Shown here: positions 56,040 to 64,000 of the stretch, piece by piece
How positions within the stretch are numbered: the stretch's first letter is position 1
How the letters are laid out: each line of letters begins with the position of its first letter
Assembly: GCA_902826095.1 (NCBI GenBank)
Contig: CADEDN010000001.1
Span: forward strand, 186,001 to 250,000
DNA from: an uncultured Alphaproteobacteria bacterium
GTDB taxonomy: Bacteria; Pseudomonadota; Alphaproteobacteria; Caulobacterales; Parvularculaceae
Reading direction: 5' to 3'
Length of the DNA: 64,000 nt
Program-made: the position numbers and the translations under genes
The notes under the pieces: model-generated
Database searches by the model: none
What the model was told of the DNA's origin: nothing
What the model saw: only the letters and a program-made list of their open reading frames with translations

Positions 56040-58427
56040 TCAAAGCGTCACGAGATAGAGCGGGCAGGGGTCGAGTTTTTCCTCGGTCGAAGTGACGCCC
56101 GCATATTCGAACGGTCGCGGGCATCCGGGCGTCGCGATCGCGGCGTTCACAAAGCCTTCGCTCGCGAATGTCTTGCCGGGGGCGGTGAGCGGACGCGACG
56201 CCGCCGTGATCAGCGCGGACGGGAACTTGTCCGTCGCCGCTTCGTCGACCGCGCCGATATCGAGCCAGAGCCGCGATGTCTTAGCTTCCGCCGACGCCGC
56301 GACCCTTCGCGCGGCGTCGATCGCCTCGATCGCGTTCTCAAATGCGAAACATGCGATCGACCCCGACATCGCCGTGAATTGCGCCTTGCCTTCGTTGAGT
56401 GTCGCCGGCGCGGCCGCGCCGGCGACAACGAGCGCCGCGAAATAATCATTGGCGCGTCCGGCGTCCGCTCTCGCCGCGACCGCCTGCCAGTCGTCTTCGA
56501 CGATGTCGGCGTGATGACCAAGCAATCGCCAGATGGCGGCGTTCTCGCAGCTGACGGAATTTTCGGGCGTGCGGCCGCGTTGCAGGGCGAAAAAGCCGTA
56601 GGGCTTGCCGTCGATTTCCTCGGCGAGGCGAATGACGCGGCCCATGCCGATCCGCGAACCGAGCCGGTAAGCGCCGCGCGAGCGCCCGGTGCGGCGCGTC
56701 CAGTCGATCGTCTGCGCGCGCTCGACACAGGCGATGTAACGCTCCCGCCAGTGATCGCCGAAGGGATCGACGGACGTTGCGACAAATTCGGCCGGCTCGA
56801 CGGGGAGATGAACATGAAGTTTGACGCCGGCGTCGAGCAACGCCTCGGCGATCGCGATATCCGCGCCGGCGGCGAGCGCGCCGACGCCGGCCGCCAGCGG
56901 GCGTTCTTCGAGCGTCGCATCGATCCGCTGTCGCAGGCGTTCGAGCTGTCGGCTCGCGCTGACGCCTGCCGGCGTCAGCGGTCCGCAAAAATAAACGACG
57001 CCCGCCTGCGGCGCGGCGCTGTCGATCCAGCCGTCGTCGATCGGGCGGCGTGATTTCAGACGCTTCAGCTGTTTGCGCGTCGTGCCGATCATGCCGGGCG
57101 CCGCGTCCGGCGCTTTGACGGCGGCGAGATAGCCGGCCGCGGCGCCGGCGAGATCGCCCTCGATGAGGCGGCATTCGGCGAGCGTCGCCCGCGTCCAGTA
57201 AGATGGATCGTCCTCGTCGATGTCGTCGAGCGCCGCCGCCGCCAGCGCGCCGACTTCCCTTGCGAGCTTCTTCGCCCGCGCATCATCGCCGATCATCGCA
57301 TAGGTCGATGCGGCGTTGACGCCGGGATAGGTCGACTTCAGCGCCTGGAAGACCTTGTCATATCCTTCAGCAGCCTCGGCGAGCAGCGCCATGTCGGCCG
57401 GCGTCGAGGCGAAGGCGAGATCGCGGCGAAGCCTTGGGCCGATGCTCGCAATATCTTCATTGGATGCGTCGGTCGTCAGCTTGAAGGATTCAACGAGCGA
57501 CAAGGCTTCCTTGAGCGCGCCCATGCGCGCCATCGCAAGCGCGGCGAAATATTTGAAGCGGTCGTCGCGCGGCGCGCGTTTGACGCCTTCCATCGCGAGG
57601 TCAAAGGCGCTGTCATTGAGGCCGTGGCCGAGATGCGACTGGATCTCCCAGATCCATTCATTTTCGATTGACGCCCCATCGGCGATGCGCCTGGCGCGCG
57701 CGATCTGATCGAGCCGCTTTCTGTTTTCGATGACGACGTCGCCGCCTTTGGTCTGGAGAATGAGACCCGAGCGCTCCCACATGATCAAGGTGCGGTTGAC
57801 ATGCTCGCGACTGACGCCGAGCATGTCGGCGACCTGGGTTTGCTGAAGCCGGCCGATATTGACGGTCGGCTCCCACGCGTTGCCGGAGAGGATGCGCGCA
57901 AGGTCGGCGAAAAACCCGGCAAGGCGCGTTTCGAGCGGCGCGCCGAGCGAGGCCGTCATCCGCGCGGCAAGCTCGCCAAGCTCGCGTCCAAGGGCGCCGA
58001 TGAAGGCCTCGGTCAGCTCCGGACTGCGACGAACGACGCGCAGGAAATCCGCCGTCCCGATAGCGACCACCGTCACATTCGAAAGCGCGCGCAGCTCGCG
58101 GTGACTGACCTCGACCGCACCGCCGGACAGGCCGCTGGCGACGGCGCCAAGCCCGGCGACACTGCCGGGTCCGTAAAGCGCGATCAGCACCGCCTTGTCG
58201 GCGATGGGATCGTGTTCCAGCGCCGCGACAGCGCCGGTTTCAATGATGAAGACCTCGCCGCCCTTGCCCTTTGGCGGCGCGACCGACTTTCCGCGCGGAA
58301 TGGCGGTCAGCCGCGCGTTCCTCGCGATTTCGGCGATATCGTCGGGCGGCGCGGCGCGGAACAGCTCGGCTCCGGCGATTATCCGGTTGAGGTAAGATCG
58401 TTCGGCAGATTTCGAGGGCTGAGGCAT
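56040..58427 (-). CDS. Crp/Fnr-family regulator fused to TPR-like, Rossmann-like sensor and degenerate cyclase domains
   Basis: 795 residues from ATG 58427, with GGAGG six bases upstream. Residues ~20-140 are a cNMP-binding-like barrel, but the usual phosphate-binding Arg motif is missing. Residues 192-232 are a CRP-type HTH, recognition helix SREHVNR (206-212), which keeps the Arg, Glu and Arg that read GTGA in CRP. Residues ~270-450 form TPR-like helices (DUF4071/TRAFs-binding type). Residues ~476-580 are a Rossmann-like region (GVVYFCGPLTPAG, LHVHLPVEPAEF). Residues ~660-795 look like the end of a class III cyclase, with the metal site replaced (MSGSIACFAF). It sits next to two sRNA-like elements with CRP-type boxes. 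Confidence 0.85.
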   Translation of the reverse strand: MPQPSKSAERSYLNRIIAGAELFRAAPPDDIAEIARNARLTAIPRGKSVAPPKGKGGEVFIIETGAVAALEHDPIADKAVLIALYGPGSVAGLGAVASGLSGGAVEVSHRELRALSNVTVVAIGTADFLRVVRRSPELTEAFIGALGRELGELAARMTASLGAPLETRLAGFFADLARILSGNAWEPTVNIGRLQQTQVADMLGVSREHVNRTLIMWERSGLILQTKGGDVVIENRKRLDQIARARRIADGASIENEWIWEIQSHLGHGLNDSAFDLAMEGVKRAPRDDRFKYFAALAMARMGALKEALSLVESFKLTTDASNEDIASIGPRLRRDLAFASTPADMALLAEAAEGYDKVFQALKSTYPGVNAASTYAMIGDDARAKKLAREVGALAAAALDDIDEDDPSYWTRATLAECRLIEGDLAGAAAGYLAAVKAPDAAPGMIGTTRKQLKRLKSRRPIDDGWIDSAAPQAGVVYFCGPLTPAGVSASRQLERLRQRIDATLEERPLAAGVGALAAGADIAIAEALLDAGVKLHVHLPVEPAEFVATSVDPFGDHWRERYIACVERAQTIDWTRRTGRSRGAYRLGSRIGMGRVIRLAEEIDGKPYGFFALQRGRTPENSVSCENAAIWRLLGHHADIVEDDWQAVAARADAGRANDYFAALVVAGAAAPATLNEGKAQFTAMSGSIACFAFENAIEAIDAARRVAASAEAKTSRLWLDIGAVDEAATDKFPSALITAASRPLTAPGKTFASEGFVNAAIATPGCPRPFEYAGVTSTEEKLDPCPLYLVTL

Positions 58428-58504
58428 CGCACCCTCCGGGGGAGGCGGCGAGCTTAGCAGATTTTGTTGCATCGCAAACACTTGCGAGGGCGGCGCTGAA
58501 CGCA

Positions 58505-58643
58505 GAAAACGGCCGGCTTTCACCGGCCGTTTCCGTACTCCCCCGGTCGCGGGCGCGTCAGTCAGGTAGTCCCGCCTGTCCCCGGATGACGAGACTTCGG
58601 GCTTGTCAGGAAGGGGCGGCAAGGAGGTCCCCGTCATCCGGTG
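58505..58643 (-). ncRNA. Candidate small RNA A (tandem pair, downstream copy)
   Basis: Predicted transcript of about 139 nt on the minus strand. The outer stem pairs CCGGATGAC with GTCATCCGG around a loop holding ACCTCCTT and CCTTCCTGA (anti-Shine-Dalgarno-like) and CCCGAAG. A conserved GGGGGAG precedes the terminator stem ACGGCCGG/CCGGCCGT and TTTT (58509-58506). It aligns with element B at the outer stem, the CTGA...CCCGAA stretch, GTCATCYGGGGA and GGGGGAG. The -10-like TTTATC (58656-58651) and a CRP-type box lie upstream. Confidence 0.65.
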
Positions 58644-58675
58644 AAAGAGAGATAAAGTCGGCGCGGCGGTCCGGC

Positions 58676-58691
58676 TGTGACCTTCATCACT
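58676..58691 (-). promoter_or_regulatory. CRP-type box of sRNA A
   Basis: On the minus strand AGTGATGAAGGTCACA, that is AGTGA-N6-TCACA. It is 19 bases upstream of the -10-like TTTATC, which centres it near -40, the class II activator position. Confidence 0.65.
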
Positions 58692-58713
58692 CTCGGCGAG
58701 GATTTCAGGCGCA

Positions 58714-58851
58714 TGAAAAAAGCGGCCGGGGACGCCGGCCGCTTTTATCTCCCCCAAACTGCCGGGCCGGTGGGCGATCCGACCCGTCTCCCCAGATGAC
58801 TGGCTTTCGGGCGTTTCAGGAGGGCTTGAATGAAGGCCCGTCATCCATGAG
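58714..58851 (-). ncRNA. Candidate small RNA B (tandem pair, upstream copy)
   Basis: Predicted transcript of about 138 nt. GGATGAC pairs with GTCATCT around a loop containing GCCCTCCTGA and CCCGAAAG. GCAGTTTGGGGGAGA follows, then the terminator stem GCGGCCGG/CCGGCCGC with TTTTTT (58721-58716). Same order of features and nearly the same length as element A, 70 bases further on. The -10-like TTTACA (58863-58858) and a perfect CRP-type box lie upstream. Confidence 0.68.
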
Positions 58852-58882
58852 CTTGAATGTAAAGCCGCACGAAAACGCCGAC

Positions 58883-58898
58883 TGTGAGATGGGTCACA
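58883..58898 (-). promoter_or_regulatory. CRP-type box of sRNA B
   Basis: On the minus strand TGTGACCCATCTCACA, an exact TGTGA-N6-TCACA palindrome as bound by CRP-family proteins, 19 bases upstream of TTTACA. It lies 29 bases past the cysNC stop. Confidence 0.72.
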
Positions 58899-58927
58899 GG
58901 CGGCGCGCTTTCGCAAAAGAAAGAGCT

Positions 58928-60829
58928 TCACCCGAGATACCCGTTCTTTCTGAGATGCTCGACGATTTGGGTTGCGGCGTCGGCCGCTGTCACCTTCGAT
59001 GTGTCGAGGGTGATCTCAGCGCGCTCCGGCGGCTCGTAATCGCTGTCGATGCCGGTGAAGTTCTTGATCTCGCCGCGCCGCGCTTTCGCATAAAGGCCTT
59101 TGACGTCGCGCTTTTCGCAGACGGCGAGGGGCGTTGAGACGAAGACTTCGATGAACTCGCCGTCTTCGAGCATCTCGCGCGCCATCCGCCGTTCGCTCTG
59201 GAAGGGCGAGATAAACGAGACGAGGACGATCAATCCGGCGTCGACCATCAGCTTCGCCGTCTCCGACACGCGGCGGATGTTCTCGACGCGGTCGGCGTCG
59301 GTGAATCCGAGATCCTTGTTGAGCCCGTGGCGGACATTGTCGCCGTCGAGCGTGTAGGTGTGCCGCCCGAGATCGCAGAGCCGCTTTTCGACGAGGTTGG
59401 CGACCGTCGATTTGCCGGCGCCGGAAAGCCCGGTGAACCACAGGACGCAGGGGCGCTGATGCTTCGCCTTGGCGCGCGCCGCCTTGTTGACGTCGAGATC
59501 CTGCCAATGAACGTTCTGCGCGCGGCGCAGCGAGAAGTCGATCATGCCGACGCCGACCGTATTGTTGGTCCGCTTGTCGATGATGATGAAGGATCCCGTC
59601 ACGCGATTTTCCGAGTAGGCGTCGAACGCGATCGCGGCGCTGGTTGAAATATTGCAGAAGCCGACTTCATTGAGCTCAAGCGTCTTGCCGGACATGTGCT
59701 CCAGCGTGTTGACGTTGACCTTGTGCTTCAACTCGGAGATCGCGCCGGAGACGATGCGGTTCGCGGTCTTGAAGAAATATTGCCGTCCCGGGATCATTTC
59801 ATCGTCATGCATCCAGATGACATGCGCGGCGAACTGATCGGACTGTTCGGCGGGCGCCTTGCCCGCGCACAAGATGTCGCCGCGGCTGATGTCGATCTCG
59901 TCGGCGAGCGTCAAGGTGACCGCCTGATGATGGCCGGCGGAAGCGAGATCGCCGTCCTTCGTCACGATGCGCTTCACCGTCGAGCGGCGCCCGGAAGGAA
60001 CGACGACGATCTCATCGCCCGGACGCACGGTCCCCGAGGCGATCGTTCCCGAAAATCCGCGGAAATCGAGATTGGGCCGGTTCACCCATTGCACCGGCAG
60101 ACGGAACGCCTCGCCCGACGCGTCCGATTCAACTTCGACGGTCTCAAGATAGGGAAGAAGCGCGGGCCCCTTGTGCCAGGCCGTGTTCGCGCTCTTTGCG
60201 AGGATGTTGTCGCCTTCAAGCGCGGAGATCGGGATGCAGACGATCGACTGGAAGGCGAGCTTTTGCGCAAATTCGCGATAGTCGGCTTCGATCTTCTCAA
60301 AGACCGGTCGCGAATAGCCGACAAGGTCCATCTTGTTGATGGCGATGACGACATGGCGAATGCCGAGCAGGGAGGCGATGTAGGAATGACGGCGCGTCTG
60401 TTTGAGCACGCCCTGGCGCGCGTCGATCAAGATGATCGCAAGATCGGCGGTTGAGGCGCCGGTCGCCATGTTGCGCGTATATTGCTCGTGGCCCGGCGTG
60501 TCGGCGACGATGAATTTGCGTTTTTCGGTCGAGAAGAAGCGATAGGCGACGTCGATCGTGATGCCCTGTTCGCGCTCGGCGGCGAGGCCGTCGACGAGAA
60601 GGGCGAAATCGATTTTCTCGCCCTGCGTGCCGACTTTTTTCGAGTCGGCTTCGAGCGCGGCGAGCTGGTCCTCGTAAAGAAGCTTGGTGTCGTAGAGAAG
60701 CCGCCCGATCAAGGTCGACTTGCCGTCGTCGACGCTGCCGCAAGTGATGAAGCGGAGCATCGATTTCTTCTCGTGCGCGTCGAGATAGGCGATGATGTCG
60801 CCCTCGGCGAGGGCGGAGGCGTGGGTCAT
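58928..60829 (-). CDS. cysNC: CysNC, sulfate adenylyltransferase large subunit fused to APS kinase
   Basis: 633 residues. The N-terminal ~440 are the EF-Tu-like GTPase CysN ([28 protein letters not shown]). The C-terminal ~190 are the APS kinase CysC (P-loop GLSGAGKST near 467-475, DGDNVRHGL). With CysD it makes APS and then PAPS for sulfate assimilation. The fusion is usual in alphaproteobacteria. Separated from cysD by an SGNH gene and two repeat blocks. Confidence 0.96.
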   Translation of the reverse strand: MTHASALAEGDIIAYLDAHEKKSMLRFITCGSVDDGKSTLIGRLLYDTKLLYEDQLAALEADSKKVGTQGEKIDFALLVDGLAAEREQGITIDVAYRFFSTEKRKFIVADTPGHEQYTRNMATGASTADLAIILIDARQGVLKQTRRHSYIASLLGIRHVVIAINKMDLVGYSRPVFEKIEADYREFAQKLAFQSIVCIPISALEGDNILAKSANTAWHKGPALLPYLETVEVESDASGEAFRLPVQWVNRPNLDFRGFSGTIASGTVRPGDEIVVVPSGRRSTVKRIVTKDGDLASAGHHQAVTLTLADEIDISRGDILCAGKAPAEQSDQFAAHVIWMHDDEMIPGRQYFFKTANRIVSGAISELKHKVNVNTLEHMSGKTLELNEVGFCNISTSAAIAFDAYSENRVTGSFIIIDKRTNNTVGVGMIDFSLRRAQNVHWQDLDVNKAARAKAKHQRPCVLWFTGLSGAGKSTVANLVEKRLCDLGRHTYTLDGDNVRHGLNKDLGFTDADRVENIRRVSETAKLMVDAGLIVLVSFISPFQSERRMAREMLEDGEFIEVFVSTPLAVCEKRDVKGLYAKARRGEIKNFTGIDSDYEPPERAEITLDTSKVTAADAATQIVEHLRKNGYLG

Positions 60830-60871
60830 GGCGCGGCGCTCCTGTCTCTTGCTCCCCCGTGCGCGGGCAGG

Positions 60872-61045
60872 GCTATCGCATTTGATGCGCCACCCTCTCC
60901 CGCTTGCGGGAGAGGGCAGGGTGAGGGGTTGTCTGAACGAGGGGTTCCCTTCGTTGACACCCCCTCACCCCCAGCCCGTCGGACGCATGGTCCGACCCCG
61001 CGAGCGAGAGAGGGGGGAAGGCATTGCAGCGCCATATGCGATCGC
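60872..61045. repeat. MITE-like composite repeat, copy 1
   Basis: 174 bp bounded by GCTATCGCATTTGATGCGCC and, inverted, ...GGCGC/ATATGCGATCGC. Inside are CCCTCTCCCGC/GCGGGAGAGGG and other hairpins. It is nearly identical over most of its length to the block at 62614-62772 in the same orientation, except that one inner hairpin is replaced by GTCGGACGCATGGTCCGAC. Confidence 0.75.
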
Positions 61046-61316
61046 TCTGCGCTTGCGGGGGAAGCAGCCGCGAAGCGGACGAAGGGGGCCCTGTCCGCGC
61101 GCCCTGTCCTCGCGGATGGAGCGCGCCCCCTCAGTCGCTGCGCGACAGCTCCCCCGTGAACGGGGGAGCAAAGGGCGCTCTTTTTCGCATCCTTCGCGAC
61201 GCTCCGGCCGGGATGACACTTGTTAGGAGAATTTGTCATCCCGTGCGCGCTGCGGCGCAGACACGGGATCCCATGCGGCCGAGGCGTTTCATTCTCACGG
61301 GGGCCCGGCTCTGCGA
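61046..61316. repeat. Further dispersed palindromes downstream of the SGNH gene
   Basis: Contains GCGCTTGCGGGGGAAGC, CTCGCGGATGGAGCGCG...CTCAGTCGCTGCGCGACAGCTCCCCCGTGAACGGGGGAG and CATCCTTCGCGACGCTCCGGCCGGGATGACA, all recurring near 62.5-62.85 kb. A TGTCATCCCGTGCG...ACACGGGATCCC hairpin follows. No gene. Confidence 0.65.
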
Positions 61317-62477
61317 TCATGAGTCCGGTCCGTAGATCTTCAATTCTTTTGCGTAATCGTCGGCTTTCGCGCAGTCCGGGCGAATGCGGAGCGCCTGCTC
61401 CACGACATAGTCAGGCGCCGAGACGCCGAGTTTTGCGGCGATTTCGCGCGCCATCACATATTGGCCGTAGCGGTTGAGGTGCTTGTCCTTGACGCCGTAG
61501 AGTTTTTCAGGGTCGGCGGCGATGAACGCGTCGCGCAAATCGATCATGTCGACGCCGTCATGGTCTTCCGACAATTCGCGGATCATTTCATATTGGCGCG
61601 CCGCGGCGTTGCGCGCCTTGTCGCTGCGGAATTCATTGTAGTCGGGAAGAGCGACGATGAGCGTCTTCGCGCCGTTTCGCGCCGCGGCCGCCTGAAACTC
61701 GTCAAGGAGCGTCCGGCCAAGCGACATCAGGTTTTCGAATTCGCCTTCCCCCTTGTCGAAATACTGGTTCTTTCCAAACAGCGCCTTCGATCCGACGGAA
61801 GCGAGGCGGACCGTCTGGAAATGCTGGAAAAAGAAGGCTTTGACTTTCGTCGAAAATTTCGCGGCTTTCGCACGCTGCAATTCGAGAACGTCGACATTCG
61901 AGTTGACGACGGCGCCGTCCGGCGAAAGCGAATATCCGGCTTTGACGTTGTCGGTGAGATCATTGCCGACATAATAGGCGAGAATGACGAGGTCGAATTT
62001 GCCGGGCTCGGCGACCGCATTCAGCGCCCGCAGCGCGTCTCCCGTCCCCCAGCCGCCAAGGCCGTAAGCCCTGACGCCGACGGACGGCGTCCACGCATCG
62101 ACAAGATCGGCATAGGTCTCGCCGTTATTGACGAGCGATCCGCGCGTGAAGGAATCCCCGAACGCGGCGATCCGCGGCTCGCCGGTGTCGAAAAGATCCC
62201 GGAAGCCGTCGGCGTTCGTCGCGTGAAAGTTCCATGCCTCCGCCGCGTGCTGGCGCTCGAAAAAGACAGCGTTCGGCGGCTCGGTGAATCCGAATTTCGC
62301 CGACGGCGCGCGCGACGCCGAAACGGCGGAGCAAACGACCCGCTTGATCTCGCTGAACGGCTGCAGCACCGGAAACAGGCGAAGCGTCGCCTCCGCCAAC
62401 AGGAGGCCGGCGCCGAGCGATGCGGCGATCAAGGTTGCGACCATGACGCGTTCGCGTTTTTTGGAGGCGGCGGTCAT
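61317..62477 (-). CDS. SGNH/GDSL-type hydrolase-like protein, membrane anchored
   Basis: 386 residues. N-terminal helix (VMVATLIAASLGAGLLLAEATL), then AFGDSFTRG with nucleophile Ser109, YYVGNDL (Asn block) and DKHLNRYGQ with the Asp-x-x-His pair. These are the four SGNH blocks, as in O-acetyltransferase partner proteins and esterases of the cell envelope. It is inserted between cysD and cysNC and framed by repeat blocks on both sides, so it may be a later arrival. Confidence 0.8.
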   Translation of the reverse strand: MTAASKKRERVMVATLIAASLGAGLLLAEATLRLFPVLQPFSEIKRVVCSAVSASRAPSAKFGFTEPPNAVFFERQHAAEAWNFHATNADGFRDLFDTGEPRIAAFGDSFTRGSLVNNGETYADLVDAWTPSVGVRAYGLGGWGTGDALRALNAVAEPGKFDLVILAYYVGNDLTDNVKAGYSLSPDGAVVNSNVDVLELQRAKAAKFSTKVKAFFFQHFQTVRLASVGSKALFGKNQYFDKGEGEFENLMSLGRTLLDEFQAAAARNGAKTLIVALPDYNEFRSDKARNAAARQYEMIRELSEDHDGVDMIDLRDAFIAADPEKLYGVKDKHLNRYGQYVMAREIAAKLGVSAPDYVVEQALRIRPDCAKADDYAKELKIYGPDS

Positions 62478-62520
62478 CGGAGGGACTTGGGATTAGGGAT
62501 TAGGGATTTGTCCATTCTTC

Positions 62521-62613
62521 CCCCGCTTGCGGGGGCCCTATCCGCGCGTCCTGACCTCGCGGATGGAGCGCGCGCCCTCAGTCGCTGCGCGACAACTCCC
62601 CCGTAAACGCAGG
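62521..62613. repeat. Dispersed palindrome block upstream of the SGNH gene
   Basis: CCCCGCTTGCGGGGGCCC, CTCGCGGATGGAGCGCGCGCC and TCAGTCGCTGCGCGACAACTCCCCC correspond to the block at 61046-61165. Confidence 0.65.
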
Positions 62614-62772
62614 GCGATCGCATTTGGTGCGCCACCCTCTCCCGCTTGCGGGAGAGGGCAGGGTGAGGGGTTGTCTGAACGAGGGATTCCCTTCGTTGAC
62701 GCCCCCTCACCCCCGGCCCCTCTCCCGCAAGCGGGAGAGGGGGGAAGGCATTGCAGCGCCATATGCGATCGC
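62614..62772. repeat. MITE-like composite repeat, copy 2
   Basis: 159 bp from GCGATCGCATTTGGTGCGCC to GGCGC-like/ATATGCGATCGC in inverted form. It carries two CCCTCTCCCGC/GCGGGAGAGGG hairpins and lies between cysD and the SGNH gene. Bases 62773-62846 continue with GGGGGAGCAAAGGGCG and the CTCCGGCCGGG unit also found at 61.2 kb. Confidence 0.75.
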
Positions 62773-62856
62773 CATGCCCGTAAACGGGGGAGCAAAGGGC
62801 GATCTTTTTCGCATCCTGCGCATCGCTCCGGCCGGGCTGACACTTTCCTGCCGCCA

Positions 62857-63750
62857 TCAAAAATACCCCTCCTGCTTCTTCTTTTCCATCGAAGCGGACT
62901 GGTCGTGGTCGATGACCCGGCCTTGCCGCTCGGATGTCGTTGTCAGCAGCATCTCCTGAATGACTTCGGGGAGCGTAGTCGCGCTCGACCGCACGGCGCC
63001 GGTCAGCGGGTAGCAGCCGAGCGTGCGGAAGCGGACAACTTCCATCTTCGGCTTTTCGCCGTTTCTGAGCGGCATTCGCTCGTCGTCGACCATGATCAGC
63101 GCGCCGTCGCGCTCGACGACCGGGCGCTCTTTCGCGAAATAGAGCGACGGGATCGGAATGTTCTCGCGATAAATATATTGCCAGATGTCGAGTTCGGTCC
63201 AGTTCGAGATCGGGAAGACGCGGATCGACTCGCCCTTCATGATGCGCGTGTTGTAGATCGACCAGAGCTCCGGGCGCTGATTTTTCGGGTCCCAGCGATG
63301 CTGCGCGGAGCGGAACGAGAAAATGCGCTCTTTCGCGCGCGATTTCTCCTCGTCCCGGCGCGCGCCGCCGAAGGCGACGTCGAATTTGTATTTGTCGAGC
63401 GCCTGTTTCAGCCCTTGTGTCTTCATCACGTCGGTGTGGATCGCCGAACCGTGCGTGAAGGGGCCGACGCCTTGCCTGAGCCCTTCCTCGTTCACATGAA
63501 CGATGAGGTCGAAGCCGAGCTCTTTCGCGATCCTGTCGCGATGCGCGTACATGTCCTTGAACTTCCAGGTGGTGTCGACATGCATCAGCGGGAAGGGCGG
63601 GCGCGAGGGATGAAACGCCTTTGACGCAAGATGCAGCATCACCGACGAGTCCTTGCCGATCGAATAGAGCATGACCGGGTTTTCCGCTTCCGCCGCGACC
63701 TCGCGCATGATGTGGATCGCTTCGGCTTCAAGCCGGTCGAGATGCGACAT
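62857..63750 (-). CDS. cysD: CysD, sulfate adenylyltransferase small subunit
   Basis: 297 residues from ATG 63750 ([20 protein letters not shown]), the usual CysD N-terminus and length. PP-motif [11 protein letters not shown], then [21 protein letters not shown] and the C-terminal [21 protein letters not shown]. With CysN it forms APS from sulfate and ATP. The frame stays open upstream to the window edge, and the preceding ~83 codons look like a protein of their own (next entry). Confidence 0.95.
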   Translation of the reverse strand: MSHLDRLEAEAIHIMREVAAEAENPVMLYSIGKDSSVMLHLASKAFHPSRPPFPLMHVDTTWKFKDMYAHRDRIAKELGFDLIVHVNEEGLRQGVGPFTHGSAIHTDVMKTQGLKQALDKYKFDVAFGGARRDEEKSRAKERIFSFRSAQHRWDPKNQRPELWSIYNTRIMKGESIRVFPISNWTELDIWQYIYRENIPIPSLYFAKERPVVERDGALIMVDDERMPLRNGEKPKMEVVRFRTLGCYPLTGAVRSSATTLPEVIQEMLLTTTSERQGRVIDHDQSASMEKKKQEGYF

Positions 63751-64000
63751 CGTCGGCGGGGAGGGGCTCGCGGCGCGCCCATATTCGCCGTTGACCGGCG
63801 GCGGCGCGAATTTCCGCTCAAGGTCCGCCGGCAGGCGGTCCTCGTCCGGGTTCCGCCCGCGTTCGAGCGCGGCAAGGCGGGTCAGCGCCAAATCCATGGT
63901 CTTCAAGGTGAGCTGGCCGCCGGCCTTCAGGCGGGCGAGCCCCTTCCCATCATTGAGCAGCTTGCGGGAGATGGTCGACAGCGAGAGACTTTCGCGTTCG
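63751..64000 (-). CDS. HTH-like region in frame with cysD (cut by window edge)
   Basis: From the edge, the cysD frame reads [20 protein letters not shown] and continues [21 protein letters not shown], resembling a small phage-type or XRE-like helix-turn-helix protein. A Pro-rich linker ([20 protein letters not shown]) runs straight into the CysD methionine. There is no stop between them, so it is either a fusion to CysD or a nested start. The real start is outside the window. Confidence 0.5.

Noticed and set aside
58428..58931. Upstream extension of the Crp-fusion frame to 58931
   Set aside because: It would run through both sRNA-like elements and their terminators, while a GGAGG-led ATG at 58427 gives a normal N-terminus.

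Overview
This 64 kb window comes from a GC-rich alphaproteobacterial chromosome. Supporting signs are a perfect CtrA box in front of fliOP, an ECF41 sigma-factor module, an IscR-led suf operon, a TrmFO enzyme, an XrtA/PEP-CTERM-type exopolysaccharide locus and dispersed palindromic repeats of the kind common in this class. A Parvularculales- or Hyphomonadales-like host is my best guess, but it is not proven. No tRNA, rRNA, CRISPR array or insertion sequence was recognised.

Layout: (1) 0-6 kb holds bamB (cut by the left edge), der, an SDR oxidoreductase, a TetR regulator, a candidate small RNA and trmFO. (2) 6.3-12.5 kb holds two ECF sigma operons. The first is a complete ECF41 module (membrane protein, carboxymuconolactone decarboxylase-like protein, sigma factor with C-terminal SnoaL-like domain) behind a promoter with the exact ECF41 consensus. 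The second is DUF6249 protein, sigma factor, small membrane protein. (3) 12.5-21.6 kb is the iron-sulfur cluster operon iscR, cysteine desulfurase, sufB, sufC, sufD, sufS, sufT, sufA, with several unrelated passenger genes between the suf genes and a type-1 IscR operator lying on its promoter. (4) 22.5-26 kb has fliO-fliP and a large glycosyltransferase/polysaccharide-deacetylase fusion. (5) 26.4-39.1 kb is a ten-gene capsule/exopolysaccharide locus of the XrtA type, running from initiating sugar transferase to a terminal glycosyltransferase; the exosortase itself is not in view. (6) 39-45.4 kb has a nitrilase-family hydrolase, a small membrane protein and an RND efflux pair. (7) 45.4-51.3 kb is an operon of two tandem DUF3604 (PHP-like) exported proteins, a PpiC-type isomerase and a HupE/UreJ membrane protein. 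(8) 51.4-64 kb has hemC, acs, an aldehyde dehydrogenase, a very unusual Crp-family fusion protein, two tandem small-RNA-like elements, cysNC, an SGNH hydrolase flanked by long repeats, and cysD with an in-frame HTH-like region upstream.

The most interesting region is 56.0-58.9 kb. Between cysNC and the Crp-fusion gene lie two consecutive, mutually similar structured elements of about 138 nt on the minus strand. Each ends in a rho-independent-type terminator. Each is preceded by a CRP-type palindrome (TGTGA-N6-TCACA and AGTGA-N6-TCACA) placed exactly 19 nt upstream of a TTTAYM -10-like hexamer. The next gene encodes a 795-residue protein whose HTH carries the CRP-like SREHVNR recognition helix, fused to a TPR-like region, a Rossmann-like sensor region and a degenerate class III cyclase-like domain. 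This looks like a self-contained regulator/sRNA circuit. A third candidate small RNA (4316-4469) could pair with one of the two over 15 nt.

Starts were chosen by ribosome-binding site, overlap with the previous gene and family N-termini; many differ from the longest open frame.
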